Positions 6,917 through 16,116 of a stretch of DNA of 64,000 nt are shown piece by piece (the stretch's first letter is position 1; the number at the start of each line of letters is the position of its first letter). Position numbers and translations under genes: made by a program. The notes under the pieces are model-generated. The model saw only the letters and a program-made list of their open reading frames with translations, was not told where the DNA came from and did not search any database. The stretch comes from Dehalococcoidia bacterium (GTDB lineage Bacteria > Chloroflexota > Dehalococcoidia > E44-bin15). The DNA lies in assembly GCA_041649635.1 (NCBI GenBank), contig JBAZMV010000005.1, positions 62,001 through 126,000 on the forward strand, read 5' to 3'.

Positions 6917-8536
6917 ATGAAGAAAGCAGAAGAGAGCACCATTAATAGAGATAATAAGAGTGCGGGACATCGCGATATGCCGAAACGGCAGGTGGTACTC
7001 ACTATGGCCGGCATCATGCTGGCCATGTTCCTGTCATCGCTCGACCAGACCATAGTCGGTACGGCTATACCGCGCATCGTCGTCGACCTCGGCGGATTCA
7101 CCCAGTACACATGGGTAGTCACTGCCTACATGATAGCCGCTACCGTTACAGTGCTCATCGCCGGCAAGCTCAGCGATATATATGGGCGCAAGTGGTTCCT
7201 CGTCGTCGGCATCGTAATCTTCCTGGCGGGCTCGGCGATGTGCGGCGCTAGCCAGGACATGGCTCAGCTCATCGGGTTCCGTGCGTTTCAGGGCATCGGC
7301 GCGGGAGCCATCATGGGGCTGGCATTCATCACTATCGGCGATCTGTTCCCTCCTTCGGAGCGCGGCAAGTACGCCGGTTTCATGTCGGCGGTGTTCGGCC
7401 TTTCATCCGTTATCGGGCCTACGCTGGGAGGCTTCATCACCGACAACCTGTCGTGGCGCTGGGTATTCTATATCAATATCCCATTCGGCATACTGATAAT
7501 ACTGCTCTTCATCTTCTTCTTCCCGCATGTAAGGCCTCAGGTAACGAAACGCAGGATCGACTACGCCGGCATGCTGGCGCTGATACTCACCGTCGTGCCT
7601 CTGCTACTGGCGCTGAGCTGGGCCGGCGTCGAGTACGATTGGCTTTCGCCGCAGATTCTCGGCATGTTCGTTTTCTCGGCTTTCATGTTCCTGGCGTTCG
7701 TGATTATCGAAAGCTATGCAGCGGAGCCCATATTGCCGCTGTGGATATTCCGCAATCGGATAGTAGGTGTATCATCCATCGTTACATTCTTTCTCGGATT
7801 CGGCATGTTCGCCTCCATTGTTTTCATCCCGTTGTATTTCCAGGGCGTGCTGGGCTCTTCGGCTACGGCCAGCGGCAGCTTCCTGACCCCGATGATGCTG
7901 GGAATGGTGGCCGGAGGTGTTATATCGGGCCAGATGCTGTCGCGCGCCGGCGGGCACTATCGCTGGCAGGGACTGTTCGGCATCGGAGTGATGGCCGCCG
8001 GGATGTATCTGCTTTCATGTATGACGACCGGTACAACTCATGCAACGGCGGTGTTCTTTATCATAATCACGGGCTTCGGGCTGGGCGTTACCATGCCGGT
8101 CTACACTATAGCGGTGCAGAACGCTGTGCCTTACAGGATAATGGGAGTGGCCACTGCAAGTAATCAGTTCTTTCGCTCCATCGGCGGCGTGCTGGGGCTG
8201 GCGGTGGCCGGATCGATACTTAATAACCGTTTCGCTTCCGAGTTTCTCGGCGGATTGCCGCAGGGTGTTGAGTCGGTCATGCCGCCGGGAAGCCTGGACT
8301 CGATAGTGGACAACCCACAGGCGCTGGTGAGCCCGGAGGCGCTGGAAGAGCTTACCAAGGCGTTTCAGTCTCTCGGCGATCAGGGGATGGCTCTACTGGA
8401 TCAATTGATGACTACATTGCGAGAAGCTTTAAACTCGGGTATTACCGAGGTATTTTTCGTAGGCTTCTGCGTGGTCGGGGCAGCATTTGTCGTCAACTTC
8501 TTCATCAAAGAGATTCCGCTGCGAAAGCATCTGTGA
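6917..8536 (+). CDS. MFS multidrug exporter, DHA2 (EmrB/QacA) 14-span family
   Basis: Proton-driven drug exporter of the inner membrane, 539 residues. Signature motifs are visible: LDQTIVGTAIPRI (motif D1), the loop GKLSDIYGRKWFL (motif A), the FRAFQGIGAGAIM region (motif B), and GPTLGGFITDNLSWRWVFYINIPFG (motif C plus the DHA2-specific segment). Fourteen hydrophobic segments can be traced, and the last loop (about 450-500) is soluble. It follows the MarR gene on the same transcript, so expression is expected to be induced by the substrate or a related ligand. The substrate cannot be inferred. Confidence 0.9.
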   Translation: MKKAEESTINRDNKSAGHRDMPKRQVVLTMAGIMLAMFLSSLDQTIVGTAIPRIVVDLGGFTQYTWVVTAYMIAATVTVLIAGKLSDIYGRKWFLVVGIVIFLAGSAMCGASQDMAQLIGFRAFQGIGAGAIMGLAFITIGDLFPPSERGKYAGFMSAVFGLSSVIGPTLGGFITDNLSWRWVFYINIPFGILIILLFIFFFPHVRPQVTKRRIDYAGMLALILTVVPLLLALSWAGVEYDWLSPQILGMFVFSAFMFLAFVIIESYAAEPILPLWIFRNRIVGVSSIVTFFLGFGMFASIVFIPLYFQGVLGSSATASGSFLTPMMLGMVAGGVISGQMLSRAGGHYRWQGLFGIGVMAAGMYLLSCMTTGTTHATAVFFIIITGFGLGVTMPVYTIAVQNAVPYRIMGVATASNQFFRSIGGVLGLAVAGSILNNRFASEFLGGLPQGVESVMPPGSLDSIVDNPQALVSPEALEELTKAFQSLGDQGMALLDQLMTTLREALNSGITEVFFVGFCVVGAAFVVNFFIKEIPLRKHL

Positions 8537-8572
8537 CAGTGAGGATATCGGGGGCGTCGTCGCATTACATAG

Positions 8573-9127
8573 CTATTTTATCAGCGACAGGAACTCCGAC
8601 CGCGTCACGGCGTTGGAACGGAATATCCCCCTCATCGCCGACGTTACGATGTTAGAACCAGGCTTCTTCACCCCGCGCATCGTCATGCACATGTGCTCGG
8701 CCTCGATAACTACCGCTACGCCCTGCGGCTGCAGCGCTTCGACGATCGAGTCGGCTATCTGTGTCGTGAGACGCTCCTGAAGCTGGGGCCTCTTCGCAAT
8801 TATCTCCACGACGCGGCCCAGCTTTGATGCGCCAACTACGCGCCCCTTTGGTATATAACCGATGTGGGCCATACCGTAGAATGGAAGCAGGTGGTGTTCG
8901 CACATGGAATAGAACGGAATGTCTTTGAGGATGACCATCTCGTGGTGTCCCTCTTCAAAGCCGACACTGAGCACCTCCCTGGGATCCTCAGTCATGCCGC
9001 GGAAGACCTCGGCGTACATCTCGGCGATGCGCCGGGGGGTCTCCCTGATGCCTTCGCGGGATGGGTCCTCGCCGATGGCGACCAATATATCATGAACAGC
9101 CTTTTTAATCTTATCCTGATCGATCAT
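8573..9127 (-). CDS. folE: GTP cyclohydrolase I FolE
   Basis: Converts GTP to 7,8-dihydroneopterin triphosphate, the entry to folate or pterin synthesis. 184 residues. Zinc ligands Cys76 and His79 (SMCEHHLLPF) and Cys147 (HMCMTMRG) are present, as are the substrate-binding SKLGRVVEI block and the TSAMRG block near the end. It ends a long minus-strand series, 27 bases after the flavin-reductase-like gene, and faces the MFS gene tail to tail. No other folate gene is nearby. Confidence 0.95.
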   Translation of the reverse strand: MIDQDKIKKAVHDILVAIGEDPSREGIRETPRRIAEMYAEVFRGMTEDPREVLSVGFEEGHHEMVILKDIPFYSMCEHHLLPFYGMAHIGYIPKGRVVGASKLGRVVEIIAKRPQLQERLTTQIADSIVEALQPQGVAVVIEAEHMCMTMRGVKKPGSNIVTSAMRGIFRSNAVTRSEFLSLIK

Positions 9128-9154
9128 GTCCGGTGCTCCTCGTATCGTTTCGTT

Positions 9155-9721
9155 TTACTTACTGCGCTCTATCATCTTAATGTCGGCATTCGATGGAATG
9201 GTGTATCTATCGGCTCCCATATAGAGTACGGGCGAGACGTGGTCCAGGTCAACGGTTTCATCTTCGTTGAAGAGCGCTTTATCGAAATGAGTGGCGACTA
9301 TCTCTCCAACCAACCAGATGTGGTCGCCGTACTTACGACTGTCGATTAAGCGGCATTCGTACGCGGCGTAGGCGTCACTAATTATCGGCGCAGTCGTCTT
9401 GATCGGTTCCTCCGTTTTGATATCGAACCTCTTGTACTTATCGACTTCGGCTCCGGATACGCTGCCCACCGATACTAACAGCTCCGCCTTGTCGAATGAT
9501 AAGAAATTTATGGCGAACTCCTTCGCTTTTTCGATGAGTTTGTACGTGTAGCGCTTGGGCGCCAGCGAGACGCCGAACAGCGGCGGGGTGTGTGATATCG
9601 GGGAGTGCCATGCGGCGGCCATAATCCCCTTCTTACCCTCGAACTGTGCTGTTATTACGGCTGCGTGGCTCGGGTAATGATGATAGAAATTTCCACACCC
9701 CGGTATATTGGATTTAACCAT
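9155..9721 (-). CDS. FMN-binding flavin reductase-like (flavoredoxin) protein
   Basis: 188 residues of the flavin reductase-like split-barrel family: the AAVITAQFEGKKGIMAAAWHSPIS region and VSLAPKRYTYKLIEKAKEFAINFL are the conserved N-terminal strands that bind FMN, with HIWLVGEIV in the second half. Members transfer electrons from NAD(P)H or ferredoxin to flavin or act as flavoredoxins in anaerobes. The substrate is unknown. Its start overlaps the end of the lipid kinase gene upstream by 8 bases, showing translational coupling. Confidence 0.82.
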   Translation of the reverse strand: MVKSNIPGCGNFYHHYPSHAAVITAQFEGKKGIMAAAWHSPISHTPPLFGVSLAPKRYTYKLIEKAKEFAINFLSFDKAELLVSVGSVSGAEVDKYKRFDIKTEEPIKTTAPIISDAYAAYECRLIDSRKYGDHIWLVGEIVATHFDKALFNEDETVDLDHVSPVLYMGADRYTIPSNADIKMIERSK

Positions 9722-10670
9722 TGAGACCTCCCGTTATCACCCTCAGCGCTGATGGTATTATACTAAAACTGGCGGGGGATTCTCCCACAACCTCCCCGTC
9801 GAGTTGCAGGAGCAACTTCCCGGATGTCTGTACATCGACACGTTTTGCTTTGTAGACGTCGACCATGGGATGGGTCGTATGTGTCCCCTTGTATAGTCTG
9901 GGGAAGTTGTACAGCAGCCTCAGTTTATTCACGTCTCTTACGGTGACTATGTCCAGCAGCCCGTCGCGGGGGTCGGCATCGGGAGTGATCTTCATTCCGC
10001 CGCCGAAGTAACGTCCGTTGTTTATTACGATTAGCAGTTGCCGCTCCTGCTTTATACGTCCGTCGATATCGAAGGCAACATTTTTAGCTTTGTATGAAGC
10101 GAATACTGTCGCGAAAGCCAGCAGGAACGGGATTGTTCCTCCCATACTCTTGAAACGCTTGGTGCGCTCGGCTACGGCGGAAGCGAAACCGAGAGACGCT
10201 GTATTGATGTAGAATCGACTATTTCTATACGAGTCGTTCACATATTCAGCAACACCTAAGTCTGTGTCGACGCTGCTGCGTTCGGCGATTAACTGACAGG
10301 CCTTGCTCAAGTCAGCCGGGATATTCAGGCTTCTGATGCAGTCCCGGCCGGTGCCGGTGCAGATGATACCGAGCGTCGCCATGCCCTTGCCGTCGTTATT
10401 GACGATTCCGTTAACCACCTCGTTCACCGTGCCGTCGCCGCCGACCGCTACGACCGTTTCATACCCGGCGTTCACCGCCTCTTTCGCCAGGTCGATGCCG
10501 TGCCCCGGCCCTTCCGTAAAAGAGGAGTCGAAATGGATGTCGTTTCTTTTTAGCTGCTCGCTTATTTCGGGCCATTGACGGGCGGTTCTGCCTCCCCTGG
10601 CGGCGGGGTTAACTACTACCTTTGTGCGAGGGGTGTGAACGGCTCCGGCGTGGTGCTGCGCGTCGGCCAT
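9714..10670 (-). CDS. YegS/BmrU-type lipid kinase (diacylglycerol kinase catalytic domain), copy 1
   Basis: 318 residues. VVVNPAARGG (18-27) is the N-terminal phosphate loop and VVAVGGDGTVNEVVNGI the nucleotide-binding GGDGT motif of the DAGK_cat family. The C-terminal half has the beta-sandwich blocks NNGRYFGGG and DPRDGLLDIV. It phosphorylates a lipid such as diacylglycerol or an isoprenoid/sphingoid substrate at the membrane; the exact lipid is unknown. Its ATG shares one base with the TGA of the preceding homologous gene, so the two are a translationally coupled tandem duplication. Confidence 0.88.
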   Translation of the reverse strand: MADAQHHAGAVHTPRTKVVVNPAARGGRTARQWPEISEQLKRNDIHFDSSFTEGPGHGIDLAKEAVNAGYETVVAVGGDGTVNEVVNGIVNNDGKGMATLGIICTGTGRDCIRSLNIPADLSKACQLIAERSSVDTDLGVAEYVNDSYRNSRFYINTASLGFASAVAERTKRFKSMGGTIPFLLAFATVFASYKAKNVAFDIDGRIKQERQLLIVINNGRYFGGGMKITPDADPRDGLLDIVTVRDVNKLRLLYNFPRLYKGTHTTHPMVDVYKAKRVDVQTSGKLLLQLDGEVVGESPASFSIIPSALRVITGGLNG

Positions 10671-11635
10671 CAGGATATTCCCGGGGTCGTTTCCATTTGG
10701 GATTTCTTCTGAGGAGAGTGTACTCTGATCGCGACCTCCAGTGCGGATGGAATCACCCGGAATACCGCCGGAGTCAGTCCGACTATCTCGCCGTCGATCT
10801 GTATGGGCAGCCTCTGCGGGGAATCGACGATGACGTTTCGCGCCTTGTGCAGTTTGATCTTCTGCGGGTCGTAGTATGTGCCGGTAAAGAACAGCGGGAA
10901 GTTCAGCAGGGCTTCCACCTTGCTGATGTCGCCGATTACGGCTACATCCAGCAGACCGTCGTACGGCGTTGCGCCGGGGAAGGCCCTCCCGCCGCCGAGG
11001 TAGCGTCCGTTGTTGACGACGACGCTGAAGTAGCGCTCCTCCCTCTTTTCGCCGTCGATGCAGATCAATACGTCCTTGTTACGGTATTCCAGCGCCTTGG
11101 GTATGACGCCTATGGCGTAAGGTATGCCGCCGCCGAGGACCTTGAGCCTGGTGTGGGATATAGAGCCTTCGATTACATCGGTAACGAACCCGATGCCCGC
11201 CGTGCTGATGTAGTAACGCCGTCTTACCTCGTTGTTATAGGTGCATTCCACGGCCCCGATGTCGATCTTGACCGTCTTGAAGTTCCTGAAGAGCTGGCAC
11301 GCCCTCAGATAGTCCCTTGGGATGCCCAGCATGTGGGCGATATCGTTCTGCGTGCCTGCGGAGATAATACCAAGAGCAGCCCTGCATCCGCCGTTTTCAT
11401 CCATCAGGCCGTTGACGACCTCGTTCACCGTTCCGTCTCCGCCCACGGCGATCACGAGATTATATCCTTTTTCAACAGCTTCTTTGGAAAGCGCAATGCC
11501 GTGTCCCTGGCCCTGCATAAATTCATAATCGAAGGGAAGGCCTGTGGTTCTGAGCAGCGTGTTGAGAATGGGCCACGTTTTGCCCGCGGCCCCGCCCCGC
11601 GACATCGGATTCACGATGACCTTAGCGTAATACAT
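10670..11635 (-). CDS. YegS/BmrU-type lipid kinase, copy 2
   Basis: Start chosen at ATG 11635 (MYYAKVIVNP), four bases after the threonine synthase stop codon; an upstream in-frame start at 11671 would overlap thrC and add unconserved residues. VIVNPMSRGG, IAVGGDGTVNEVVNGL, NNGRYLGGG and TPYDGLLDVAV match the family and the neighbouring copy. Similarity between the copies extends over the full length but is moderate, so the duplication is old and the substrates may differ. Placement between thrC and folE looks like operon packing rather than a pathway link. Confidence 0.88.
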   Translation of the reverse strand: MYYAKVIVNPMSRGGAAGKTWPILNTLLRTTGLPFDYEFMQGQGHGIALSKEAVEKGYNLVIAVGGDGTVNEVVNGLMDENGGCRAALGIISAGTQNDIAHMLGIPRDYLRACQLFRNFKTVKIDIGAVECTYNNEVRRRYYISTAGIGFVTDVIEGSISHTRLKVLGGGIPYAIGVIPKALEYRNKDVLICIDGEKREERYFSVVVNNGRYLGGGRAFPGATPYDGLLDVAVIGDISKVEALLNFPLFFTGTYYDPQKIKLHKARNVIVDSPQRLPIQIDGEIVGLTPAVFRVIPSALEVAIRVHSPQKKSQMETTPGIS

Positions 11636-11639
11636 TGTA

Positions 11640-12689
11640 TTACCCCAGCCCAAGGGCTTGCTCGATGGCAACCATATCCGCCGGCACCGGTTTCGGCGGC
11701 TCGGCGCACTTGATGGCCGTGTCCGGGTCTTTAAGCCCGCTGCCTGTGATGATGGCTACCGCCGTTTTACCTTTTAAGCTCAGGCCGCCTTGCGTTGCCT
11801 TCAGCAGGCCGGCTATGGATGCCGCGGATGCCGGCTCCCCGAAAACGCCCTCCTCCTGCGCCAGGATTCGGTAGGCGGCGAGTATCTCGTCATCGGTTAC
11901 TGCGTCAATTATACCACCGGAGTCATCCCTTGCGTTAGTAGCCCCCTTCCAGCTTGCGGGGTTGCCTATGCGGATCGCGGTCGCTATCGTCTCCGGTTTT
12001 TCTACGATTTTATTCTGAACGATAGGAGCGGCCCCTGCTGCCTGGAATCCCATCATTTTTGGCTTCCTTGTCGATTTACCGGCGTCGTAGTATTCTTTAT
12101 ATCCCTTCCAGTAGGCGGTGATGTTTCCGGCGTTTCCGACGGGGATGAAATGGTAATCGGGAGCGTCTCCCAGCGTGTCGATAATCTCGAACGAACCGGT
12201 CTTCTGCCCCTCGATGCGGAACGGGTTTACGGAGTTCACCAGCGTAATAGGGTGTTTCTTGCTGAGGTCCATTACTATCTTGAGCGCCTGGTCGAAGTTC
12301 CCGTCTATCGCGAGGAGCTTAGCGCCGTATATCAGGGCCTGGGCCAGCTTGCCCAGCGCTATTTTGCCTTCCGGGATGATGACGATTGTCTTCAATCCGA
12401 ACCTGGCGCCGAAGGCAGCCGCCGATGCGCTGGTATTTCCTGTCGAAGCGCAGATGATGGCCTTGCTCTTCTCCTCGACGGCCTTGGCCACGGCCATGAC
12501 CATGCCGCGGTCCTTGAACGAGCCTGTCGGGTTGCAGCCCTCAAGTTTAAAGTAGAGCTTGCAACCGAACCTCTTCTCTATCGAGCGTGAGCGCACCAGG
12601 GGGGTATCACCCTCGCCGAGGGTCAGCATGGGGGTCTTATCGCTTATCGGCAGATATTCGCGGTATCTCTCTAAAACGCCTTGTTTCAT
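11640..12689 (-). CDS. thrC: Threonine synthase ThrC
   Basis: PLP enzyme converting O-phospho-L-homoserine to threonine. 349 residues. Lys59 in NPTGSFKDRGM binds PLP, ASTGNTSASAAA is the phosphate/substrate loop, and PVGNAGNITAYWKGYKEY and ITGSGLKD (cofactor contact near the C-terminus) are as in the short, ThrC-type synthases. Its ATG lies two bases after the stop of the unknown gene at 12692. Together with hom (13391) it supplies two of the three steps from aspartate semialdehyde to threonine; thrB is not in the window. Confidence 0.93.
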   Translation of the reverse strand: MKQGVLERYREYLPISDKTPMLTLGEGDTPLVRSRSIEKRFGCKLYFKLEGCNPTGSFKDRGMVMAVAKAVEEKSKAIICASTGNTSASAAAFGARFGLKTIVIIPEGKIALGKLAQALIYGAKLLAIDGNFDQALKIVMDLSKKHPITLVNSVNPFRIEGQKTGSFEIIDTLGDAPDYHFIPVGNAGNITAYWKGYKEYYDAGKSTRKPKMMGFQAAGAAPIVQNKIVEKPETIATAIRIGNPASWKGATNARDDSGGIIDAVTDDEILAAYRILAQEEGVFGEPASAASIAGLLKATQGGLSLKGKTAVAIITGSGLKDPDTAIKCAEPPKPVPADMVAIEQALGLG

Positions 12690-12691
12690 TT

Positions 12692-13336
12692 CTATCGTCC
12701 TATTCTTTTCAATACCACCGAGTGCGGCGGCCAGTTTACCCTCTCATCCTCTGTGTCGGAGTGTATCTTCGAGAGCGCTATGAGAAGGTCGAAATCCATG
12801 TCCTCGAATTTGCACTGCATAAATTGCCCGCCCATCAGGTCGTTCTTATCCGCCAGAGGCATCTCTCCGGAAATTTTCCTGTGTAAGATGAAGTTTACCA
12901 CAAATGGCTGCGCGTCGCCTTGCAGGGCGAGGCGGATATCCCGCTCATCGCAGCCGGATATCTCGACCATCCCGGACGGATGCTCGGGGGCTATCGACAG
13001 GATTGTGATATTTGATCTGGACTGAAGCGACGGGTCGCCGTGCGCGGAGTGCCGCGTGCGCTTGATGATTTTCGATTGAGTCAACCCTTCATCGATGACG
13101 GACAGCTTTCCTCCTTCGAACGATTCAGGTTCTGCCTCGGGCAAATGTATGCGTATGATATCGCGTTCCTCGGTCGAATCGCCGTCCGATGCCGCAATCT
13201 TCCTGAAAAGTCGGAAGTATAACGAGTTATCCGCGCTGTCGGCGATAAAGCTCGCGAATTTATAGTCCCGGCCCTTATAGCCGAATAGTATGCGAGTGTC
13301 TTGTGGTTTGACGGATTTAATTTCGTCCATTTGCAT
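12692..13336 (-). CDS. Conserved-looking protein of unknown function between hom and thrC
   Basis: 214 residues, no signal peptide or membrane segment. The sequence is acidic and of mixed beta/alpha character, with no motif I recognise; the C-terminus (PPHSVVLKRIGR) is basic. It is squeezed between hom (54 bases) and thrC (2 bases) and must be co-transcribed with them. Codon use is like its neighbours, so it is probably a resident gene. The position suggests, but does not show, a link to threonine synthesis. Confidence 0.7.
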   Translation of the reverse strand: MQMDEIKSVKPQDTRILFGYKGRDYKFASFIADSADNSLYFRLFRKIAASDGDSTEERDIIRIHLPEAEPESFEGGKLSVIDEGLTQSKIIKRTRHSAHGDPSLQSRSNITILSIAPEHPSGMVEISGCDERDIRLALQGDAQPFVVNFILHRKISGEMPLADKNDLMGGQFMQCKFEDMDFDLLIALSKIHSDTEDERVNWPPHSVVLKRIGR

Positions 13337-13390
13337 ACAGCCGAAGCCGGGAGTTGATAGTTCCTTGCGGGCCTCCCGATGTTCTATAGT

Positions 13391-14689
13391 CTAATCTTCG
13401 ACCCTGATGAAATTGGAGATCTCTTTAATCACGTCGAGGCGTGATATCTTGGCCATTGCTTTCTGCATGGCCTGCTCATTTGCCGGATAGGTCATGAGAA
13501 CTATCTCGGCGGCCTTCTTGGAGACGTCGCTTTCCTTCTGGATCACCGACGAAATGCTCACTTCTTCATCAGCCAGCGCCTTTGATATTTTCGCCAGCAC
13601 GCCGGGCCTGTCCACGGCGTTCATCCTGAGGTAGTAACGCGTCGTTATTGCAGACATCGGTTTGCCCCGCTTTTTCGGATCGAGGCGCAAAGTCGGCGTC
13701 AGGCTGATGCCCCTGTTGATGCGCTGTGCCACATCGATGACATCGGCGAGTATGGCGCTTGAGGTAGGAGCGGCGCCGGCGCCCCGCCCGTAGAACAGCA
13801 CCCGTCCCACCAGGTCCCCCTCCACCTGCACGGCGTTGTAAACCCCGTCGACGCTGGCAAGCAAGAGGTCTTGAGGCAGGAACACGGGGTGTACCCGAAC
13901 TTCGATCGAGCCCTTCTGTTCCTTGGCTATTGCAAGGAGCTTGATTTCATAGCCCAGCTCGTTGGCGTAACGGAAATCGCGAGCCGTCAGGCGCGAGATT
14001 CCTTCATGATAGATGTCTTCCGGTTTTATCTTTACGTGGAATGCCAGCGTTGCCAGTATAGTGAGCTTATAGGCGGCATCTATGCCCTCCACGTCATTCT
14101 TAGGATTAGGCTCTGCGTAGCCCAGCTTCTGCGCCTGCTTCAACGCCGTGTTGAAATCGATCTGTTCGGAGGACATTCGCGTCAGAATATAGTTTGTAGT
14201 GCCGTTGATGATGCAGTGTAGCGCGGATATATCATTGGCCAGCAGGTCCTGCTTGAAGGGCGCTATCAGCGGTATGCCGCCGCCGACCGTCGCTTCATAC
14301 ATGATATCGACGCCGTTCTCCTGTGCCAGCTTTAGAAACTCGGGAAAGTGCTTTGCCATGACCTCTTTGTTAGAGGTGACGACGTGTTTTCCCTTGCCTA
14401 GTGCTTTCTTAATGAATTCTGCGGCGGGATGTTCTCCGCCCAGGACTTCGATGACGATGTCGATGTTCTTGTCGTTGAGTATGTCGGATGATTTCTGTGT
14501 AAACAGGGTCTTATCGAGCTTGGAGGCTTTTATCTTGGCGGAGTCTTTTTCCAGGATGCGTACGATTTCGAGCTTGCATCTCGCCTGTGATGAAAGCGCC
14601 CCGGCCTTCTCAAGCAACACCCTGGCCACGCCGCTGCCTATGACTCCGTATCCGAGGATGCCTATGCCGATGACGCCCTTCTTACTCAC
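13391..14689 (-). CDS. hom: Homoserine dehydrogenase with C-terminal ACT domain
   Basis: Reduces aspartate semialdehyde to homoserine with NAD(P)H. 432 residues. GILGYGVIGSGVARVL (about 8-23) is the Rossmann nucleotide loop, EVLGGEHPAAEFIKKAL and TSNKEVMAKH follow, and TVGGGIPLIAPF plus GTTNYILTRM belong to the catalytic domain (catalytic Lys in the KNDVEGIDAAYKL region). Residues about 354-432 (RMNAVDRPGVLAKISKALAD ...) are an ACT domain, normally the site of threonine feedback inhibition. Fifteen bases separate it from the upstream foldase gene. Confidence 0.94.
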   Translation of the reverse strand: MSKKGVIGIGILGYGVIGSGVARVLLEKAGALSSQARCKLEIVRILEKDSAKIKASKLDKTLFTQKSSDILNDKNIDIVIEVLGGEHPAAEFIKKALGKGKHVVTSNKEVMAKHFPEFLKLAQENGVDIMYEATVGGGIPLIAPFKQDLLANDISALHCIINGTTNYILTRMSSEQIDFNTALKQAQKLGYAEPNPKNDVEGIDAAYKLTILATLAFHVKIKPEDIYHEGISRLTARDFRYANELGYEIKLLAIAKEQKGSIEVRVHPVFLPQDLLLASVDGVYNAVQVEGDLVGRVLFYGRGAGAAPTSSAILADVIDVAQRINRGISLTPTLRLDPKKRGKPMSAITTRYYLRMNAVDRPGVLAKISKALADEEVSISSVIQKESDVSKKAAEIVLMTYPANEQAMQKAMAKISRLDVIKEISNFIRVED

Positions 14690-14704
14690 TCTCAGCGTCC
14701 TCCG

Positions 14705-15685
14705 TTACTGCAACTGTTCGACGGCCCAAGCGTATACTTCCGCCAGGTCTAGTTTAAGATTGCGTTCCACCTTGTCCGCGTAGGCTTGATAAAACCATTT
14801 ATCTAACTCGGCGCTTCCGGACTGCTGGCGCAGGGTCTCGTCTATAGGGCCGTCTTTGCGGTCCAGTACTTTGATAACATAGTATCCCGTCCCGTAGGGA
14901 AACGGGTCGCTTATGTTGCCGATTTCTATGGAAAACGCAACACTATCGAATTCTTCCTCCATAAATCCTTTGATCAACCATCCGGAGCTACCTGTATTAC
15001 TATACATCTCCGCAAGCGTCTCAAAATCATTTCCATCACGCCAAAGCTGAGTTACTTCGTAAGCATTGCTTTCGTTAGAGAGAAAGAAAGTTTCCGCGGC
15101 CACCTGTTCGCCTGATTCTGGAATCTGGTCTATGTAATATAAGAGCAGATCTTGCTTGAGCAAGTCGCCCTTTACAAATTTACGAAATTCCTGATCGGAG
15201 AGGCCCATGTTGTTAATCATGTCCTGGTATTGCTCTTGAAAATTGGTGTCGGTTATAGACTCGTTATCTGTTTGAAACATAGAACGTATAGTATCAGTGA
15301 CTTCGGCGTCGGATACAGTAAGCCCAAACGATTTAGCGCTATCTTCGATTAATATGTTTCTTTCAATATTGATTAGCGGGGCTTCGCTAGTAATTGTTGA
15401 AGAATTGTATGCGCCAACTGCAAAGAGGAGCTTCAATTCGTCCGCATAGTCCGCTTTCTTGATGGCTACAGTGCCGGAATCAGTTTCAACTTTGCTCAAC
15501 CAGTCGCTGGAGCGGGTGGCCACGAAGCCGCCTACGATAATTCCAAGCACTGCCACAATTATGACGACGCCCGATAAGAACGTGATCCGCTGCCTGCGCT
15601 TCTCCCGTTGCCAGCGCGCTACGCGACGCGTGGTTACATGTTTGGATACGGCCTGTTTTTGCTGGTTTTTTCCTTTTTTTGCCAT
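14705..15685 (-). CDS. SurA/PrsA-type peptidyl-prolyl isomerase, membrane-anchored foldase
   Basis: 326 residues with a basic N-terminus (residues 1-32, many Lys/Arg), one transmembrane segment (about 34-56) and an extracytoplasmic part. The SurA-like helical chaperone region spans about 80-190, and about 200-290 carries a parvulin-type rotamase domain (NDFETLAEMYSNTGSSGWL ... FPYGTGYYVIKVLD). It probably helps exported proteins fold outside the membrane. It sits between rpsR and hom on the same strand, a common sort of operon tail. The specific clients are unknown. Confidence 0.8.
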   Translation of the reverse strand: MAKKGKNQQKQAVSKHVTTRRVARWQREKRRQRITFLSGVVIIVAVLGIIVGGFVATRSSDWLSKVETDSGTVAIKKADYADELKLLFAVGAYNSSTITSEAPLINIERNILIEDSAKSFGLTVSDAEVTDTIRSMFQTDNESITDTNFQEQYQDMINNMGLSDQEFRKFVKGDLLKQDLLLYYIDQIPESGEQVAAETFFLSNESNAYEVTQLWRDGNDFETLAEMYSNTGSSGWLIKGFMEEEFDSVAFSIEIGNISDPFPYGTGYYVIKVLDRKDGPIDETLRQQSGSAELDKWFYQAYADKVERNLKLDLAEVYAWAVEQLQ

Positions 15686-15773
15686 CGTCCTGCAAATTCC
15701 TACAAGGATTCACTGATTACGGTCAAGGCGGTCTTGAAATTCACTAGTGAGCTAAATAGCTTTGCGGAATTAT

Positions 15774-16094
15774 CTAATCCCGCAGTCCTACTCTACCTGA
15801 ATCGCGAATGTGTTCAGGAGTGAACGGCAGCAAGGCGATGTGTCTTGCCCGCTTTATCGATTCCGCTAATGTGCGCTGATGTCTGGCGCATGTGCCCGTG
15901 CGGCGCCTGGGCTCTATCTTGCCGCGGTCTGAAATGTAGCGCTGGAGCATGGCCACATCCTTGTAATCTATAACACTGATATGGTTAGCGCAGAACGTAC
16001 AGACCTTGCGCTTGGGTACGAATTTACGGGACCTGCCCCTTGTGTCCCTCCCTTTATTTTTCGATGCTGGTCTACTAGGCTTCCTTCCCGGCAT
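15774..16094 (-). CDS. rpsR: Small ribosomal subunit protein bS18
   Basis: 106 residues, longer than the usual 75-90 because of a basic N-terminal extension (about residues 1-27). The conserved core is FVPKRKVCTFCANHISVIDYKDVAMLQRYISDRGKIEPRRRTGTCARHQR, here with Cys31/Cys34, typical of zinc-binding forms. It lies after rpsF and ssb in the classical order rpsF-ssb-rpsR; rplI, often next, is absent. Confidence 0.95.
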   Translation of the reverse strand: MPGRKPSRPASKNKGRDTRGRSRKFVPKRKVCTFCANHISVIDYKDVAMLQRYISDRGKIEPRRRTGTCARHQRTLAESIKRARHIALLPFTPEHIRDSGRVGLRD

Positions 16095-16116
16095 TTTTTA
16101 TTCCTTCCTAAATTAC

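Noticed and set aside
10622..11713. 363-codon open frame on the plus strand
   Set aside because: It lies antisense to two well-supported lipid kinase genes, has no ribosome-binding site and no recognisable domain; long antisense frames are expected in GC-rich genes.
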